Shown here piece after piece: positions 22,581-30,819 of a DNA stretch of 31,405 nt. The notes below the pieces were generated by a model. It ran no database searches, was not told the DNA's origin, and worked only from the letters and a program-made list of their open reading frames with translations. The stretch comes from a bacterium (lineage in GTDB: Bacteria; JAMCPX01), in the NCBI GenBank assembly GCA_021789095.1, contig JAJYJX010000005.1:1-31405 (forward strand). The letters run 5' to 3'. The first letter of the stretch is position 1. Every line of letters starts with the position of its first letter. The translations under genes were made by a program, and so were the position numbers.

Positions 22581-23846
22581 ATGGGTTTAAAGAGGGGATG
22601 GCGGGTTGCATTCATGACAGCGGGCTTAATGGCATTTTCCTTGAATGTAATGGCCCAGAACGGGGTTGGTATTACTGCTTCCACTCATTCCATGGAAACC
22701 TCCAGGATCGTTACTGCAAAGGGTACATCAATGATAGCCAACGGGGATGAATCATCAGCAAGGAATGCGGCAATAAACGATGCCATGAGAAAAGCTGTAG
22801 AGCAGGCCGTTGGTGCGATTGTATCGTCCCAGACAACGGTGGAGAACTATAACCTGCTGAACGACAGGATATATTCTAATACATCGGGCTATATCCATGA
22901 TTACAAGATACTGGATGAAGGCAAGAAAGATAATCTTTATATGGTAACGATACAGGCAACAGTGGGAACAAAGCACCTGAAAGACGATCTCAGTGCTATC
23001 GGGCTTTTGATGAAACAGAAGAAGATGCCGAGGGTGGCCGTAATTATACTTGAACAGAACATTGGAGAAAAGGAATTCGAATCAGCGTTATTCAATGCCG
23101 GTGCAATCCCTTATGGCGGATATGTAGTAGGCATGGTTCAGCTGGTGCATGAAGCCGGGGACATGTCTGTAGCCGAGAACGAGTTGATGAAGAAGCTGAT
23201 AGATAACGGGTTTAACGTGGTTGATGAGGCGACAATCCTGAAAGACATAAAACTGCGTCCGGGATACAGGGTCCGGTCGCTCGATGACAATACCGTGAAG
23301 AGTCTGGGCAAGATTGCGGATGCAGATGTAATCATATACGGCAAGGCTGTAGCAAAACTTTACGGCAGGATAGCAGGCTCTGATATGCAATCGGCACAGG
23401 CGGATGTTTCCCTCAGGGCTGTTAACACGGATGACGGCAGGGTGCTTGCATCGGGTGAGCAGCACGCCGCTTCAGTTCATATCGATACAATCACGGCCGG
23501 CAATGATGCAATCAAAAAGGCCACCGGCGAGCTTGGTGATTCTATTATAGCAACAATCCTTGATAAGTGGAGGCAGGAGATCAGCAGCGGATCGCTTATT
23601 CAATTAACAGTAAACGGTATTAAGACAGCGGGAGATCTGGTTGAGTTGAAGGATGCACTTATGTCAACAAGCGGGGTCCAGGATGTTTATGAACACAGTA
23701 TAGGCAATGGAGAGGCTTCGATGGATGTCAGTTACCAGGGGGGTGCTCAAAGTCTTGTTAAATCCTTGCTTACCAATAAAACTGTTACAGCTTTATTTGA
23801 CATAACAGGAACAACGATGAATACGATCACCCTTAAGAAAAAGTAA
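22581..23846 (+). CDS. Secreted FlgT_N-domain envelope protein
   Basis: The protein has 421 residues from ATG 22581, with AGGGGG upstream. The signal peptide covers residues 1-25, cleaved after VMA, so the protein is periplasmic. Residues about 43-120 resemble the FlgT N-terminal domain (SARNAAINDAMRKAVEQAVG, then YIHDYKIL), which in Vibrio helps build the flagellar H/T ring. The middle part (about 148-310) looks like a CsgG/LpoB-like nucleotide-free fold (ADADVIIYGKAVAKLYG). The C-terminal about 90 residues hold a repeat-like strand-helix unit (LVELKDALMSTSGVQDVYEH). No flagellar gene is nearby. It heads a four-gene envelope operon with very short gaps. Confidence 0.78.
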   Translation: MGLKRGWRVAFMTAGLMAFSLNVMAQNGVGITASTHSMETSRIVTAKGTSMIANGDESSARNAAINDAMRKAVEQAVGAIVSSQTTVENYNLLNDRIYSNTSGYIHDYKILDEGKKDNLYMVTIQATVGTKHLKDDLSAIGLLMKQKKMPRVAVIILEQNIGEKEFESALFNAGAIPYGGYVVGMVQLVHEAGDMSVAENELMKKLIDNGFNVVDEATILKDIKLRPGYRVRSLDDNTVKSLGKIADADVIIYGKAVAKLYGRIAGSDMQSAQADVSLRAVNTDDGRVLASGEQHAASVHIDTITAGNDAIKKATGELGDSIIATILDKWRQEISSGSLIQLTVNGIKTAGDLVELKDALMSTSGVQDVYEHSIGNGEASMDVSYQGGAQSLVKSLLTNKTVTALFDITGTTMNTITLKKK

Positions 23847-23857
23847 GAATACACTAT

Positions 23858-24457
23858 ATGAGGAAGAGGGTCCTATATCTGCTTGCAGGTGTGGCGTATG
23901 CTGCCCTCGTTGCGGGCTGTGCCGGAGGACCGCACGCGGCACCGGTGCCGGAATTCGGTGCTATAAGACCGAACAGCATAGCTGTTATGCCTGTCATGAA
24001 CGAGACAGTCGATATGAAGGCGCCGGACGTTGTAAGACCCATCGTTTATAATAAAGTGATCGATTGGGGGTATGAGTCGCCTCCAAGCAGTATGATCGAT
24101 GAAATCCTTGCCAAGCATAATATCCGTGAGGCAGGGGAAGTGAATCAGTTTACAGCAAAGGAATTGGGCGAAATGTTTAGCGTTGATGCTATCCTGTATA
24201 CAACGATAACGGATTGGTCGACAACGTGGCTTGCTGTTTATGCATCACAAACCGTCGGCTTACGGCTTGAACTAAAAAGCACGAAAGACAACCAGGTTTT
24301 ATGGGAAAACAAGTATACGTATACGGAACGGGCCATTGCCGGGAATGAAAAACAGATGGTGGGACTCGCGGTTGGAGCGGCTATATCTCCGTATCAACCG
24401 CTTGTCCATAAGGTCGTAAACAGAATATTTAGAAAGTTGCCTTACGGCGGACGTTAA
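23858..24457 (+). CDS. DUF799/GNA1162-family lipoprotein
   Basis: The protein has 199 residues from ATG 23858, 11 bp after the previous stop. The lipobox LVAGC places the lipidated Cys at 21. The family pattern is NSIAVMPVMNETVDMKAPDVV near residue 38, then a helix region with AKELGEMFSVDAILYTTITDW (about 99-120), then VGLRLELKSTKDNQVLWENKY. DUF799 proteins adopt the TolB-N/LpoB-like fold and in Neisseria sit in an operon with a CsgG-family lipoprotein. The same partner follows here. Likely periplasmic, anchored to the outer membrane. Confidence 0.85.
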   Translation: MRKRVLYLLAGVAYAALVAGCAGGPHAAPVPEFGAIRPNSIAVMPVMNETVDMKAPDVVRPIVYNKVIDWGYESPPSSMIDEILAKHNIREAGEVNQFTAKELGEMFSVDAILYTTITDWSTTWLAVYASQTVGLRLELKSTKDNQVLWENKYTYTERAIAGNEKQMVGLAVGAAISPYQPLVHKVVNRIFRKLPYGGR

Positions 24458-24498
24458 GTATCTGCATGTAGTTGATGTTTATAGATAAGGAGGACGGT

Positions 24499-25446
24499 AT
24501 GAAGAGGAAAGATGTGTCAAGGTTAGCTTTATCGGTCATGGTAACAGGCCTTATTTTCACGGGCTGTGCAACGACTTACAGGGAGACACAGGTGCCCGGC
24601 CCGGCCCAACAACCTGTTGAAGGCAGGATCCAGACATACACAGGTCCCAAGAAAAGGGTATGCATAGTTGATTTTGTCAATAAGAGTGCGTACGGGCAGG
24701 ACAGACTAGGAAGATCGGCATCTGACATACTTTCAACGGAACTGTTCAAATCAGGTGCTTTTATCCTTGTTGAAAGGGAGAAGATGCAGCAGCTTCTCAA
24801 TGAGCAGTCGCTCGGACAGACAGGTGCTGTTAATCCTGCAACAGCGGCCAAGGCCGGACAGTTGCTGGGTTGCGGGGCCATTGTAACGGGCTCTATCTCC
24901 CAGTTTGGTGTAAAAGTTGTGGGAGCCGATTACGGGGTTTATAAGCAGAAGGTACAAAGGGCAGACTGCACGGTTGATGTCAGAGTTGTGGACACATCAA
25001 CAGGACAGGTACTGTTTGCAGATTCAGGCAAGGGTGAGTATGAAAGAAAAGCAACGCAGGTGTTCGGGCTGGGTCAATATGCAGGTTACGATGAAACTAT
25101 GGGACAGGAGGCTTTGAGGGCTGCAATAACCAAGTTTATTGATAACCTGATCCAGCAGCTGCAAAGTGTGGAATGGAGCGGCAGGATCGCGGGAATGCAG
25201 GGCAACAGGATCTATCTGAATGCGGGACAAAAGACAGGACTGACGATCGGGGATGAATTGATTGTGACCTCCCTCGGCGAGGAGATAACGGATCCGCAGA
25301 CAGGGCTTGTGATAGGAAGGGCGCCGGGGCCGGTGCTCGGGAGACTGAGGATTATAGCGTTCTTCGGGGAAGACGGTTCTGTTGCGACCGTCGAATCAGG
25401 ACACGGATTTAAGGTCGGGGATCAGGTAAAACTTTCCCGGCAATAA
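24499..25446 (+). CDS. CsgG-family lipoprotein
   Basis: The ATG at 24499 follows AAGGAGG; frames opening earlier lack such a site. The protein has 315 residues with lipobox FTGC (Cys23). The CsgG domain spans about 50-230: KKRVCIVDFVNKSAYGQDRLG, LSTELFKSGAFILVEREKMQQLL, GCGAIVTGSISQFG, and DCTVDVRVVDTSTGQVLFAD. A C-terminal beta domain of about 80 residues follows (AGMQGNRIYLNAGQKTGLTIGDEL), resembling the FlgT C-terminal/SH3-like fold. CsgG in E. coli is the curli exporter, but many family members are periplasmic and non-curli. No curli subunit gene is in the window, so a structural envelope role with its neighbours is more likely. Confidence 0.88.
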   Translation: MKRKDVSRLALSVMVTGLIFTGCATTYRETQVPGPAQQPVEGRIQTYTGPKKRVCIVDFVNKSAYGQDRLGRSASDILSTELFKSGAFILVEREKMQQLLNEQSLGQTGAVNPATAAKAGQLLGCGAIVTGSISQFGVKVVGADYGVYKQKVQRADCTVDVRVVDTSTGQVLFADSGKGEYERKATQVFGLGQYAGYDETMGQEALRAAITKFIDNLIQQLQSVEWSGRIAGMQGNRIYLNAGQKTGLTIGDELIVTSLGEEITDPQTGLVIGRAPGPVLGRLRIIAFFGEDGSVATVESGHGFKVGDQVKLSRQ

Positions 25447-25457
25447 AGGAGGGGCTG

Positions 25458-25781
25458 ATGTTAAAAAAAATATTGTTGATAGTGTCACTGTTTTCTTTCT
25501 TCCTGATAAGTTGCGGCATGCCGGTAGAAACTTTGAAGGCTGTCGGCAATGAGGGTTTGCTTAAGATTGTTGCCGATCCGGGCAGTGCAGAGGTTTATGT
25601 TGACGGCAATTTTGTTGGCAAGGCACGGGCTTATAACGGCAACCCGGGTCTGTTAAAGCTTACCCATGGTACACATACCATTGAATTGAGGAAGGACGGA
25701 TATCAGTCCTATACACGAAGGGTATTTGTAGGCAATGAGGCTCTTGAACCTATAAACATAATGCTTTTGAAGAATCAGTAA
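25458..25781 (+). CDS. PEGA-domain lipoprotein
   Basis: The protein has 107 residues from ATG 25458, with GGAGG 7 bases upstream. The lipobox LISC places the lipidated Cys at 19. Residues about 35-105 form one PEGA domain: LKIVADPGSAEVYVDGNFVG, then LKLTHGTHTIELRKDGYQSY and a closing strand. PEGA domains are surface or periplasmic beta sandwiches of unknown ligand. It is the last of the four-gene envelope unit, 11 bp after the CsgG gene. Confidence 0.88.
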   Translation: MLKKILLIVSLFSFFLISCGMPVETLKAVGNEGLLKIVADPGSAEVYVDGNFVGKARAYNGNPGLLKLTHGTHTIELRKDGYQSYTRRVFVGNEALEPINIMLLKNQ

Positions 25782-25823
25782 CCTGTAAGGATAGCTTCGG
25801 GGATCTCTGACTCATTTTTTATT

Positions 25824-26381
25824 ATGACCATACCAAATGTTGTTACCTTACTGAGAATCTTCTTATTGCCGGTTTTGTTTTACCTTATACAGGGGCATCA
25901 TCCTGTGATTGCTTTTTACCTTTTGATAGGGATCTGGATGACGGATTTGCTGGATGGATTTATAGCGAGAACATTCAACCAGGGCTCAAAGCTTGGTTCA
26001 TACCTCGATCCCATTGCCGACAAAATCGTTACTGCATCGCTGTTTATTTTTCTTACAATATTAAGCCGCATACCTTTGTGGCTTACCGTCATGGTGGTTG
26101 TAAGGGATATTTTTATTTTTGCGGGGTTGATCATTATACTTCTCCCGCAAAAGTTTCCCGCTGCATCACCGTCATACCTCGGTAAATTTACAACATTTCT
26201 GCAGGCAATAACCCTGTTTGTTGTTATGTCGGAAGGAGTACCGACATTTAATGCTCTTTTATCCCCGTTGTTTAATACGGTCATTTATATAACAACCGTA
26301 CTTACCCTGCTTTCATTTATCCAGTATATATTCAGGGGGATCGTGATGATAAGGGACAGGTATGAACAACACGGGAAGTGA
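25824..26381 (+). CDS. pgsA: CDP-alcohol phosphatidyltransferase (PgsA-like)
   Basis: The protein has 185 residues from ATG 25824; no good ribosome site is visible. It is an integral membrane enzyme with about five helices. The CDP-alcohol motif D-x2-DG-x2-AR-x8-G-x3-D-x3-D is complete: D41, D44, G45, A48, R49, G58, D62 and D66. It transfers a phosphatidyl group from CDP-diacylglycerol to an alcohol, most likely glycerol 3-phosphate, for phosphatidylglycerol. The start TIPNVVTLLRIFLLP is typical of PgsA. Substrate choice is not proven by sequence alone. Confidence 0.87.
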   Translation: MTIPNVVTLLRIFLLPVLFYLIQGHHPVIAFYLLIGIWMTDLLDGFIARTFNQGSKLGSYLDPIADKIVTASLFIFLTILSRIPLWLTVMVVVRDIFIFAGLIIILLPQKFPAASPSYLGKFTTFLQAITLFVVMSEGVPTFNALLSPLFNTVIYITTVLTLLSFIQYIFRGIVMIRDRYEQHGK

Positions 26382-26382
26382 A

Positions 26383-26874
26383 ATGAAACAAACAACGATT
26401 GCAAATATACCGATTCTTGGCTGTCTTAGATTCAGGGCGTCTGATAAAGGTATAACAAGCATAGACTTTGTAAAAAGAAAAACAGCTTCCCATAAACCAT
26501 CTTCACGGCTAATGAAGAAGACAATAAAAGAATTAAAACTGTACGCGGAAGGGAAGCTAAAGGTTTTTTCTGTACCTGTTGATATATCCGGTGTTTCTGT
26601 TTTTACAAGGCGGATACTGAATAAAGCAAAAAAGGTTTCATACGGCAAAACTATAAGTTATGGACAGCTCGCATCCGCCGTTGGTAAAAAGAGTGCTTGC
26701 AGGGCGGCAGGCAGAGCGCTGGGAAGAAACCCTGTACCTGTCATTATCCCGTGTCACAGGGTTATACGGGCTGATGGTTCCTGGGGCGGGTTTAGCGCCG
26801 GTAAGGATGTAAAAAGAAAGTTACTCGCTATAGAGGGGGTCAGGTTAACGGAATCAAAACATGGTAAGCCTTAA
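26383..26874 (+). CDS. ogt: Methylated-DNA-protein cysteine methyltransferase
   Basis: Ogt/MGMT removes alkyl groups from O6-alkylguanine onto its own cysteine, in a suicide reaction. The ATG at 26383 (GGGAAG upstream) gives 163 residues; an ATG at 26362 inside pgsA with AGGGACAGG is an alternative. The active-site motif is VIIPCHRVIRADGSWGGFS with Cys124. The helix-turn-helix ahead of it, VSYGKTISYGQLA followed by AAGRALGRNPVP, carries the family's Arg finger region. The N-terminal domain is short. Its 3' end overlaps bioD on the opposite strand by 21 bp. Confidence 0.94.
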   Translation: MKQTTIANIPILGCLRFRASDKGITSIDFVKRKTASHKPSSRLMKKTIKELKLYAEGKLKVFSVPVDISGVSVFTRRILNKAKKVSYGKTISYGQLASAVGKKSACRAAGRALGRNPVPVIIPCHRVIRADGSWGGFSAGKDVKRKLLAIEGVRLTESKHGKP

Positions 26875-27534
26875 GATCTTTTTATATAAAGCAACATCCT
26901 TTCTGAAATTATTGAATGTTATCTCTCCAAGGAACATTCTGCCAAGAAGTCCTGATAATGCATGGGGGTTTGTTTTCTTTGCAATGTCGTTTTTCCGGGT
27001 CATATTGTTCAGCACAACACCGAGCAACCCGAGCCTGTGATTTGCAATATAATCAACCGTTAAAAGCGTGTGATTTATGACGCCGAGCTTGTTTGCCGAT
27101 ACAATAAGTACAGGCAGTGCCAGTTCCTTTGCCAGGTCTGCATATGAAAAATTTTTCGTGATTGGAACGAGCAGTCCGCCTGCGCCTTCAACAACAACAA
27201 AATCGTATTGTTTGCTTAATGTATTGTATACACTTAAAACCCTATCAATGCTGATGCGCTTGTTCTCGATCTGTGCTGCCGTGTAAGGGGCGGCAGGTGC
27301 CGTGAATCTGTACTGGTTTACCATAGCGAGCTTATCTGTTCCACATGCCTTCATAAGTTTTGTTGCATCGGTCGGGGTCGGTATCGATCTCCTGCCGGAT
27401 ACGCTGCACCCTGTTTCAAACGGCTTCATTGCCGTGATATTGATACCGAGAACGCGGGCCGTTCTTATTAAACACAAGGCTGTATATGTTTTACCAACAC
27501 CTGTATCAGTCCCTGTTATAAATATGCCCTGCAT
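26854..27534 (-). CDS. bioD: Dethiobiotin synthetase
   Basis: BioD closes the ureido ring of dethiobiotin from diaminopelargonate, CO2 and ATP. The ATG at 27534 gives 226 residues; a GTG two codons earlier (27540) is possible. The P-loop is GTDTGVGKT near residue 7. KPFETGC follows at about 37-43, and VVVEGAGGLLVPI at about 113-125 is the second nucleotide/metal motif. No other biotin gene is in the window, so it is solitary here. It is convergent with ogt and divergent from thrC. Confidence 0.95.
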   Translation of the reverse strand: MQGIFITGTDTGVGKTYTALCLIRTARVLGINITAMKPFETGCSVSGRRSIPTPTDATKLMKACGTDKLAMVNQYRFTAPAAPYTAAQIENKRISIDRVLSVYNTLSKQYDFVVVEGAGGLLVPITKNFSYADLAKELALPVLIVSANKLGVINHTLLTVDYIANHRLGLLGVVLNNMTRKNDIAKKTNPHALSGLLGRMFLGEITFNNFRKDVALYKKILRLTMF

Positions 27535-27620
27535 TTCCACATTCCATACATTGAATTTACCCTGGATTTATGTATCAAATAATTTGATTTTAAACAATAC
27601 CTTGACTATGAAAACAAAAT

Positions 27621-27643
27621 GTATACTTAATAGTTGAGTATAC
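27621..27643. promoter_or_regulatory. Inverted repeat upstream of thrC, candidate operator
   Basis: GTATACT (27621-27627) and AGTATAC (27637-27643) are inverted, with a 9-bp spacer, 24 bp before the thrC start. TATACT could also serve as a -10 element, but the TTGACT at 27602 is only 14 bp away, too close for a usual promoter. Confidence 0.35.
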
Positions 27644-27666
27644 TACTAATGATTAAAGGAGGATAT

Positions 27667-28914
27667 ATGAGTTTTGTGCAAGGGCTGAGATGCAGGGAGT
27701 GCGGTGAGCTTTATCCAAAGGCAGCGCTGCATGTATGTGAGTTGTGCTTTGGGCCGCTTGAAGTAGTATATGATTATGAGAAGATAAAAAAATCCATATC
27801 AAGGGATATTATTGCGTCGAGAAAAAAAGGCATGTGGAGATACAGGGAATTATTGCCGATAGACGGGGAGCCAGTTGTAGGACATGACACCGGTTTTACA
27901 CCACTGGTTAGATCTCACAACCTTGCAAGGAAACTTGGTGTTAAGGAGTTATATATAAAAAATGATACAGTAAACCATCCGACATTTTCATTCAAGGACA
28001 GGGTAGTTTCTGTTGCAATATCCAAGGCGAAAGAACTCGGGTTTGATACGGTTGCATGCGCTTCAACAGGCAATCTCGCAAATTCAGTAGCGGCAAACGC
28101 GGCTGCATGCGGAATGAAAAGTTATGTTTTTATTCCTTACAACCTGGAGCATGCAAAGGTTTTAAATACCCAGGTTTACGGAGCAAATGTTGTCGGCATA
28201 AGGGGTAATTACGACGAGGTGAACAGGTTATGCTCGGAAATCGCGGGAAAATACGGCTGGGCATTTGTTAATATTACCATAAGGCCTTACTACGCAGAGG
28301 GCTCGAAAACGCTTGCACTGGAGGTTGCGGAACAGCTTGGATGGAGTGCGCCGCAGAATATCGTTGTACCGATGGCAAGCGGTTCACTTCTCACAAAGGT
28401 ATACAAGGGATTTAAAGAACTGCACGAACTCGGGCTTATACATGATATGAATACAAAGATCTACGGAGCACAGGCAACAGGCTGCTCTCCAATATCGACT
28501 GCAGTCAAGGAACATCAGGAGCTGTTCAAACCTGTTATACCAAAAACAATAGCTAAATCCCTTGCGATTGGAAATCCGGCAGACGGTTTTTATGCAATAG
28601 ATACTATAAACAAAACAGGCGGATGGGCGGAAGACGTTTCCGATGATGAAGTCATAGAGGGGATAAAACTTCTGTCGGAGACGGAAGGTATATTTGCGGA
28701 AACCGCAGGAGGGGTTACCGTGGGTGTTGCCAAAAAACTTATTGAAAAGGGCATCTTGCCAAAGAACGAATCCGTTGTATTGCTTATTACGGGTAACGGG
28801 CTGAAAACCCAGGAGGCGCTGCTGAACAAGGTTGATTCCCTCACGGTTATACCTGCCCGGCTTGATGCCTTCGATGATATGCTGAAGGAAAAGGAAAAAG
28901 CAAAATCAAGATAA
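27667..28914 (+). CDS. thrC: Threonine synthase
   Basis: ThrC makes threonine from O-phosphohomoserine with PLP. The ATG at 27667 follows AAAGGAGG; the frame stays open upstream without a ribosome site. The protein has 415 residues. Four cysteines near the start (9, 12, 24, 27: CRECG and CELC) form a zinc-ribbon-like extension seen in some threonine synthases. The PLP lysine is Lys110 in HPTFSFKDRV. ACASTGNLANSVAANAA binds the phosphate side, and TGNGLKTQEA is near the C-terminus. It leads a plus-strand cluster with cysM and sulfur-carrier genes. It uses the same fold as CysM. Confidence 0.94.
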   Translation: MSFVQGLRCRECGELYPKAALHVCELCFGPLEVVYDYEKIKKSISRDIIASRKKGMWRYRELLPIDGEPVVGHDTGFTPLVRSHNLARKLGVKELYIKNDTVNHPTFSFKDRVVSVAISKAKELGFDTVACASTGNLANSVAANAAACGMKSYVFIPYNLEHAKVLNTQVYGANVVGIRGNYDEVNRLCSEIAGKYGWAFVNITIRPYYAEGSKTLALEVAEQLGWSAPQNIVVPMASGSLLTKVYKGFKELHELGLIHDMNTKIYGAQATGCSPISTAVKEHQELFKPVIPKTIAKSLAIGNPADGFYAIDTINKTGGWAEDVSDDEVIEGIKLLSETEGIFAETAGGVTVGVAKKLIEKGILPKNESVVLLITGNGLKTQEALLNKVDSLTVIPARLDAFDDMLKEKEKAKSR

Positions 28915-28927
28915 TCTTTTTAATGCC

Positions 28928-29857
28928 ATGAAACTTGTAAATGTTGATATTGATAGTATGATAAAAGGCACGATACTCGAGTATGTAGGCAACACACCGC
29001 TTTACAGGTTGAGAAAATTTCCCAAGAAGAACAGCAAGGTAAACATATATGCAAAGCTCGAGAAGTATAACCCCGGCGGCTCTGTAAAGGACAGGCCTGC
29101 CATGAGGATGGTCCTTGAGGGTATAAGGACAGGCGAACTTGTAAAGTCAAAGGTTATACTTGAATCAACATCCGGCAACACAGGCATAGCGCTTGCAATG
29201 ATAGGGAGTGTGCTGGGGTACCGTGTGAAACTTTACATGCCGAAAAATGCGAGTGAAGAAAGGAAAAAGATCCTGTCTGCATTTGGTGCAGAGGTCATTC
29301 TTACAGACCCTGTCGAGGGCTCTGACGGTGCATACAGGGAATGCCTGCTTGAGTATGATAAGAACAGTGACAGATATTTTAAACCCGATCAGTACAGTAA
29401 CCCCGCGAATACGCTGGCGCACTACGATACGACAGCACCCGAAATCATAAAACAAACGGGCGGCAGGATAACACACTTTGTTGCAGGTATAGGAACAAGC
29501 GGTACACTCATCGGAGTTGGAAAAAGACTGAAAGAATACAATCCCGCTATAAAGGTTATAGGAGTGGAGCCTGATTCGCCGTTTCACGGGCTCGAGGGCC
29601 TGAAGCATCTTGAGAGTTCTATTATCCCGGGTATATATGAGAGGACAGTCCCGGATCGCATTATCTATGTTAATACAGAGGAAGCATACAACCTTGTAAG
29701 GCAGCTTGCGAGGGAAGAGGGCCTGCTTGTGGGAGAATCATCCGGAGCAGCACTGTGTGCTTCGCTGAAGATTGCATCAGAGGTGGATGAGGCAGTGATT
29801 GTAACAGTGTTCCCCGACGGTGGTGCAAACTATTTCAGCACAAAACTATGGGATTAA
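28928..29857 (+). CDS. cysM: Cysteine synthase, CysM-like
   Basis: The protein has 309 residues from ATG 28928, 13 bp after thrC. It is a fold-type II PLP enzyme: Lys54 in YNPGGSVKDRPA is the PLP lysine, STSGNTGIALAMIG (about 81-94) binds the substrate carboxylate, and GIGTSGTLIGVGKRL binds the phosphate. In Mycobacterium, CysM uses O-phosphoserine and the thiocarboxylated carrier CysO. The next genes here encode a JAMM peptidase, a MoaD-like carrier and a MoeB-like activator, so this enzyme probably takes sulfur from a protein thiocarboxylate rather than from sulfide. That is inferred from context. Confidence 0.9.
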   Translation: MKLVNVDIDSMIKGTILEYVGNTPLYRLRKFPKKNSKVNIYAKLEKYNPGGSVKDRPAMRMVLEGIRTGELVKSKVILESTSGNTGIALAMIGSVLGYRVKLYMPKNASEERKKILSAFGAEVILTDPVEGSDGAYRECLLEYDKNSDRYFKPDQYSNPANTLAHYDTTAPEIIKQTGGRITHFVAGIGTSGTLIGVGKRLKEYNPAIKVIGVEPDSPFHGLEGLKHLESSIIPGIYERTVPDRIIYVNTEEAYNLVRQLAREEGLLVGESSGAALCASLKIASEVDEAVIVTVFPDGGANYFSTKLWD

Positions 29858-29859
29858 CA

Positions 29860-30267
29860 ATGAGGTTCAAGAACACGGCATTGAAGGAAATGATGGTTCA
29901 CGTTGAACAGTCGTACCCGTACGAAGGATGCGGCATAATGCTGGGGAGAAATGATCTGGTAACCATGATCTACAAAGGAAATAATATAAGAGAGGACAGA
30001 CAGGCAGACAGATTTTTACTGGATCCTTCTGATATTATGCAAGCAGAAAAGATAGCAAAAGAGAAAGGCATCGATATTATAGGGTTCTATCACTCCCATC
30101 CCGATCATCCCGCAAGGCCTTCATCTACGGATCTGGAGAATGCGTGGGAGGGGTATTATTATCTTATAACGACAGTGAAAAAGGGCAAAATGGGTGATAC
30201 GGAATTATTCAGGCTTTCAGAACAGGGCAATACATTCGTGCAGGAGATATTAAATTTCGAAGATTGA
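29860..30267 (+). CDS. mec: JAMM/MPN-family metallopeptidase (Mec-like)
   Basis: The ATG at 29860, just after the cysM stop, gives 135 residues; an ATG at 29848 inside cysM is an alternative. The JAMM zinc site is complete: E22 in YPYEGCG, then H78 and H80 in YHSHPDHPARPSSTD with D91. In the Mycobacterium mec-cysO-cysM cluster such a peptidase frees cysteine from the CysO C-terminus. JAMM proteins also trim ubiquitin-like precursors. The following gene has an internal GG, so here it could do either or both. Confidence 0.88.
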   Translation: MRFKNTALKEMMVHVEQSYPYEGCGIMLGRNDLVTMIYKGNNIREDRQADRFLLDPSDIMQAEKIAKEKGIDIIGFYHSHPDHPARPSSTDLENAWEGYYYLITTVKKGKMGDTELFRLSEQGNTFVQEILNFED

Positions 30268-30280
30268 TAAGGAGGTAACT

Positions 30281-30811
30281 ATGGCAATCACGGTAAGAAT
30301 ACCTACACCTTTGAGAAAATATACGGAGGGTAAAGATGAGGTATCGGTAGAGGCATCAAATCTCAGGGAACTCCTTCAGAACCTTGAAAAGGGTTATAAG
30401 GGCATCGGTCAGAGGATTATGGATGATAAAGGAGGGGTGCGTCGTTTTGTCAATATCTATCTGAACGACGAGGATATAAGGTTCAAGAAGAACCTTGATA
30501 CACCTCTAAAAGACGGCGATGTTATCTCGATAATTCCTGCAATAGCAGGCGGAGCAGCGAAGAAGATGAAAATGATCCAAAAAAAAGTATATCTGACATA
30601 TAAAAAGAGCATGCTGAACAAGCCCATTATATGGGAGGCATCCAGGAAATTCGATGTCGTCATCAATATCGGCACTGCATCTGTTTCAGGGGATCTCGGG
30701 CTTGTCGGCGTTGAACTCGAAGGCAACAGGGAAGAGGTAGAATCGCTTGTAAAGTGGTTTACAAAAAAAGGTGTAAAGGTTGAACCTATAGAGCAAACAG
30801 TACTGGAGTAA
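30281..30811 (+). CDS. MoaD/ThiS-like sulfur carrier fused to a C-terminal NIL domain
   Basis: The protein has 176 residues from ATG 30281, with AAGGAGG upstream. Residues 1-91 form a MoaD/CysO-type ubiquitin-like domain (ITVRIPTPLRKYTEG at the start, DGDVISIIPAIAGG at the end). The Gly-Gly at 90-91 is normally the C-terminus, which is adenylated and thiocarboxylated. Here it continues with AAKKMKMIQ into a NIL domain (about 101-176; KKVYLTYKKSMLNKPIIWEA then GLVGVELEGNREEVES), a domain of ABC-transporter and sulfur-metabolism proteins. The fusion must be cut after GG, or the NIL part made separately from an internal ATG at about 30566, for the carrier to work in the classical way. Confidence 0.88.
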   Translation: MAITVRIPTPLRKYTEGKDEVSVEASNLRELLQNLEKGYKGIGQRIMDDKGGVRRFVNIYLNDEDIRFKKNLDTPLKDGDVISIIPAIAGGAAKKMKMIQKKVYLTYKKSMLNKPIIWEASRKFDVVINIGTASVSGDLGLVGVELEGNREEVESLVKWFTKKGVKVEPIEQTVLE

Positions 30812-30819
30812 TTATTATA

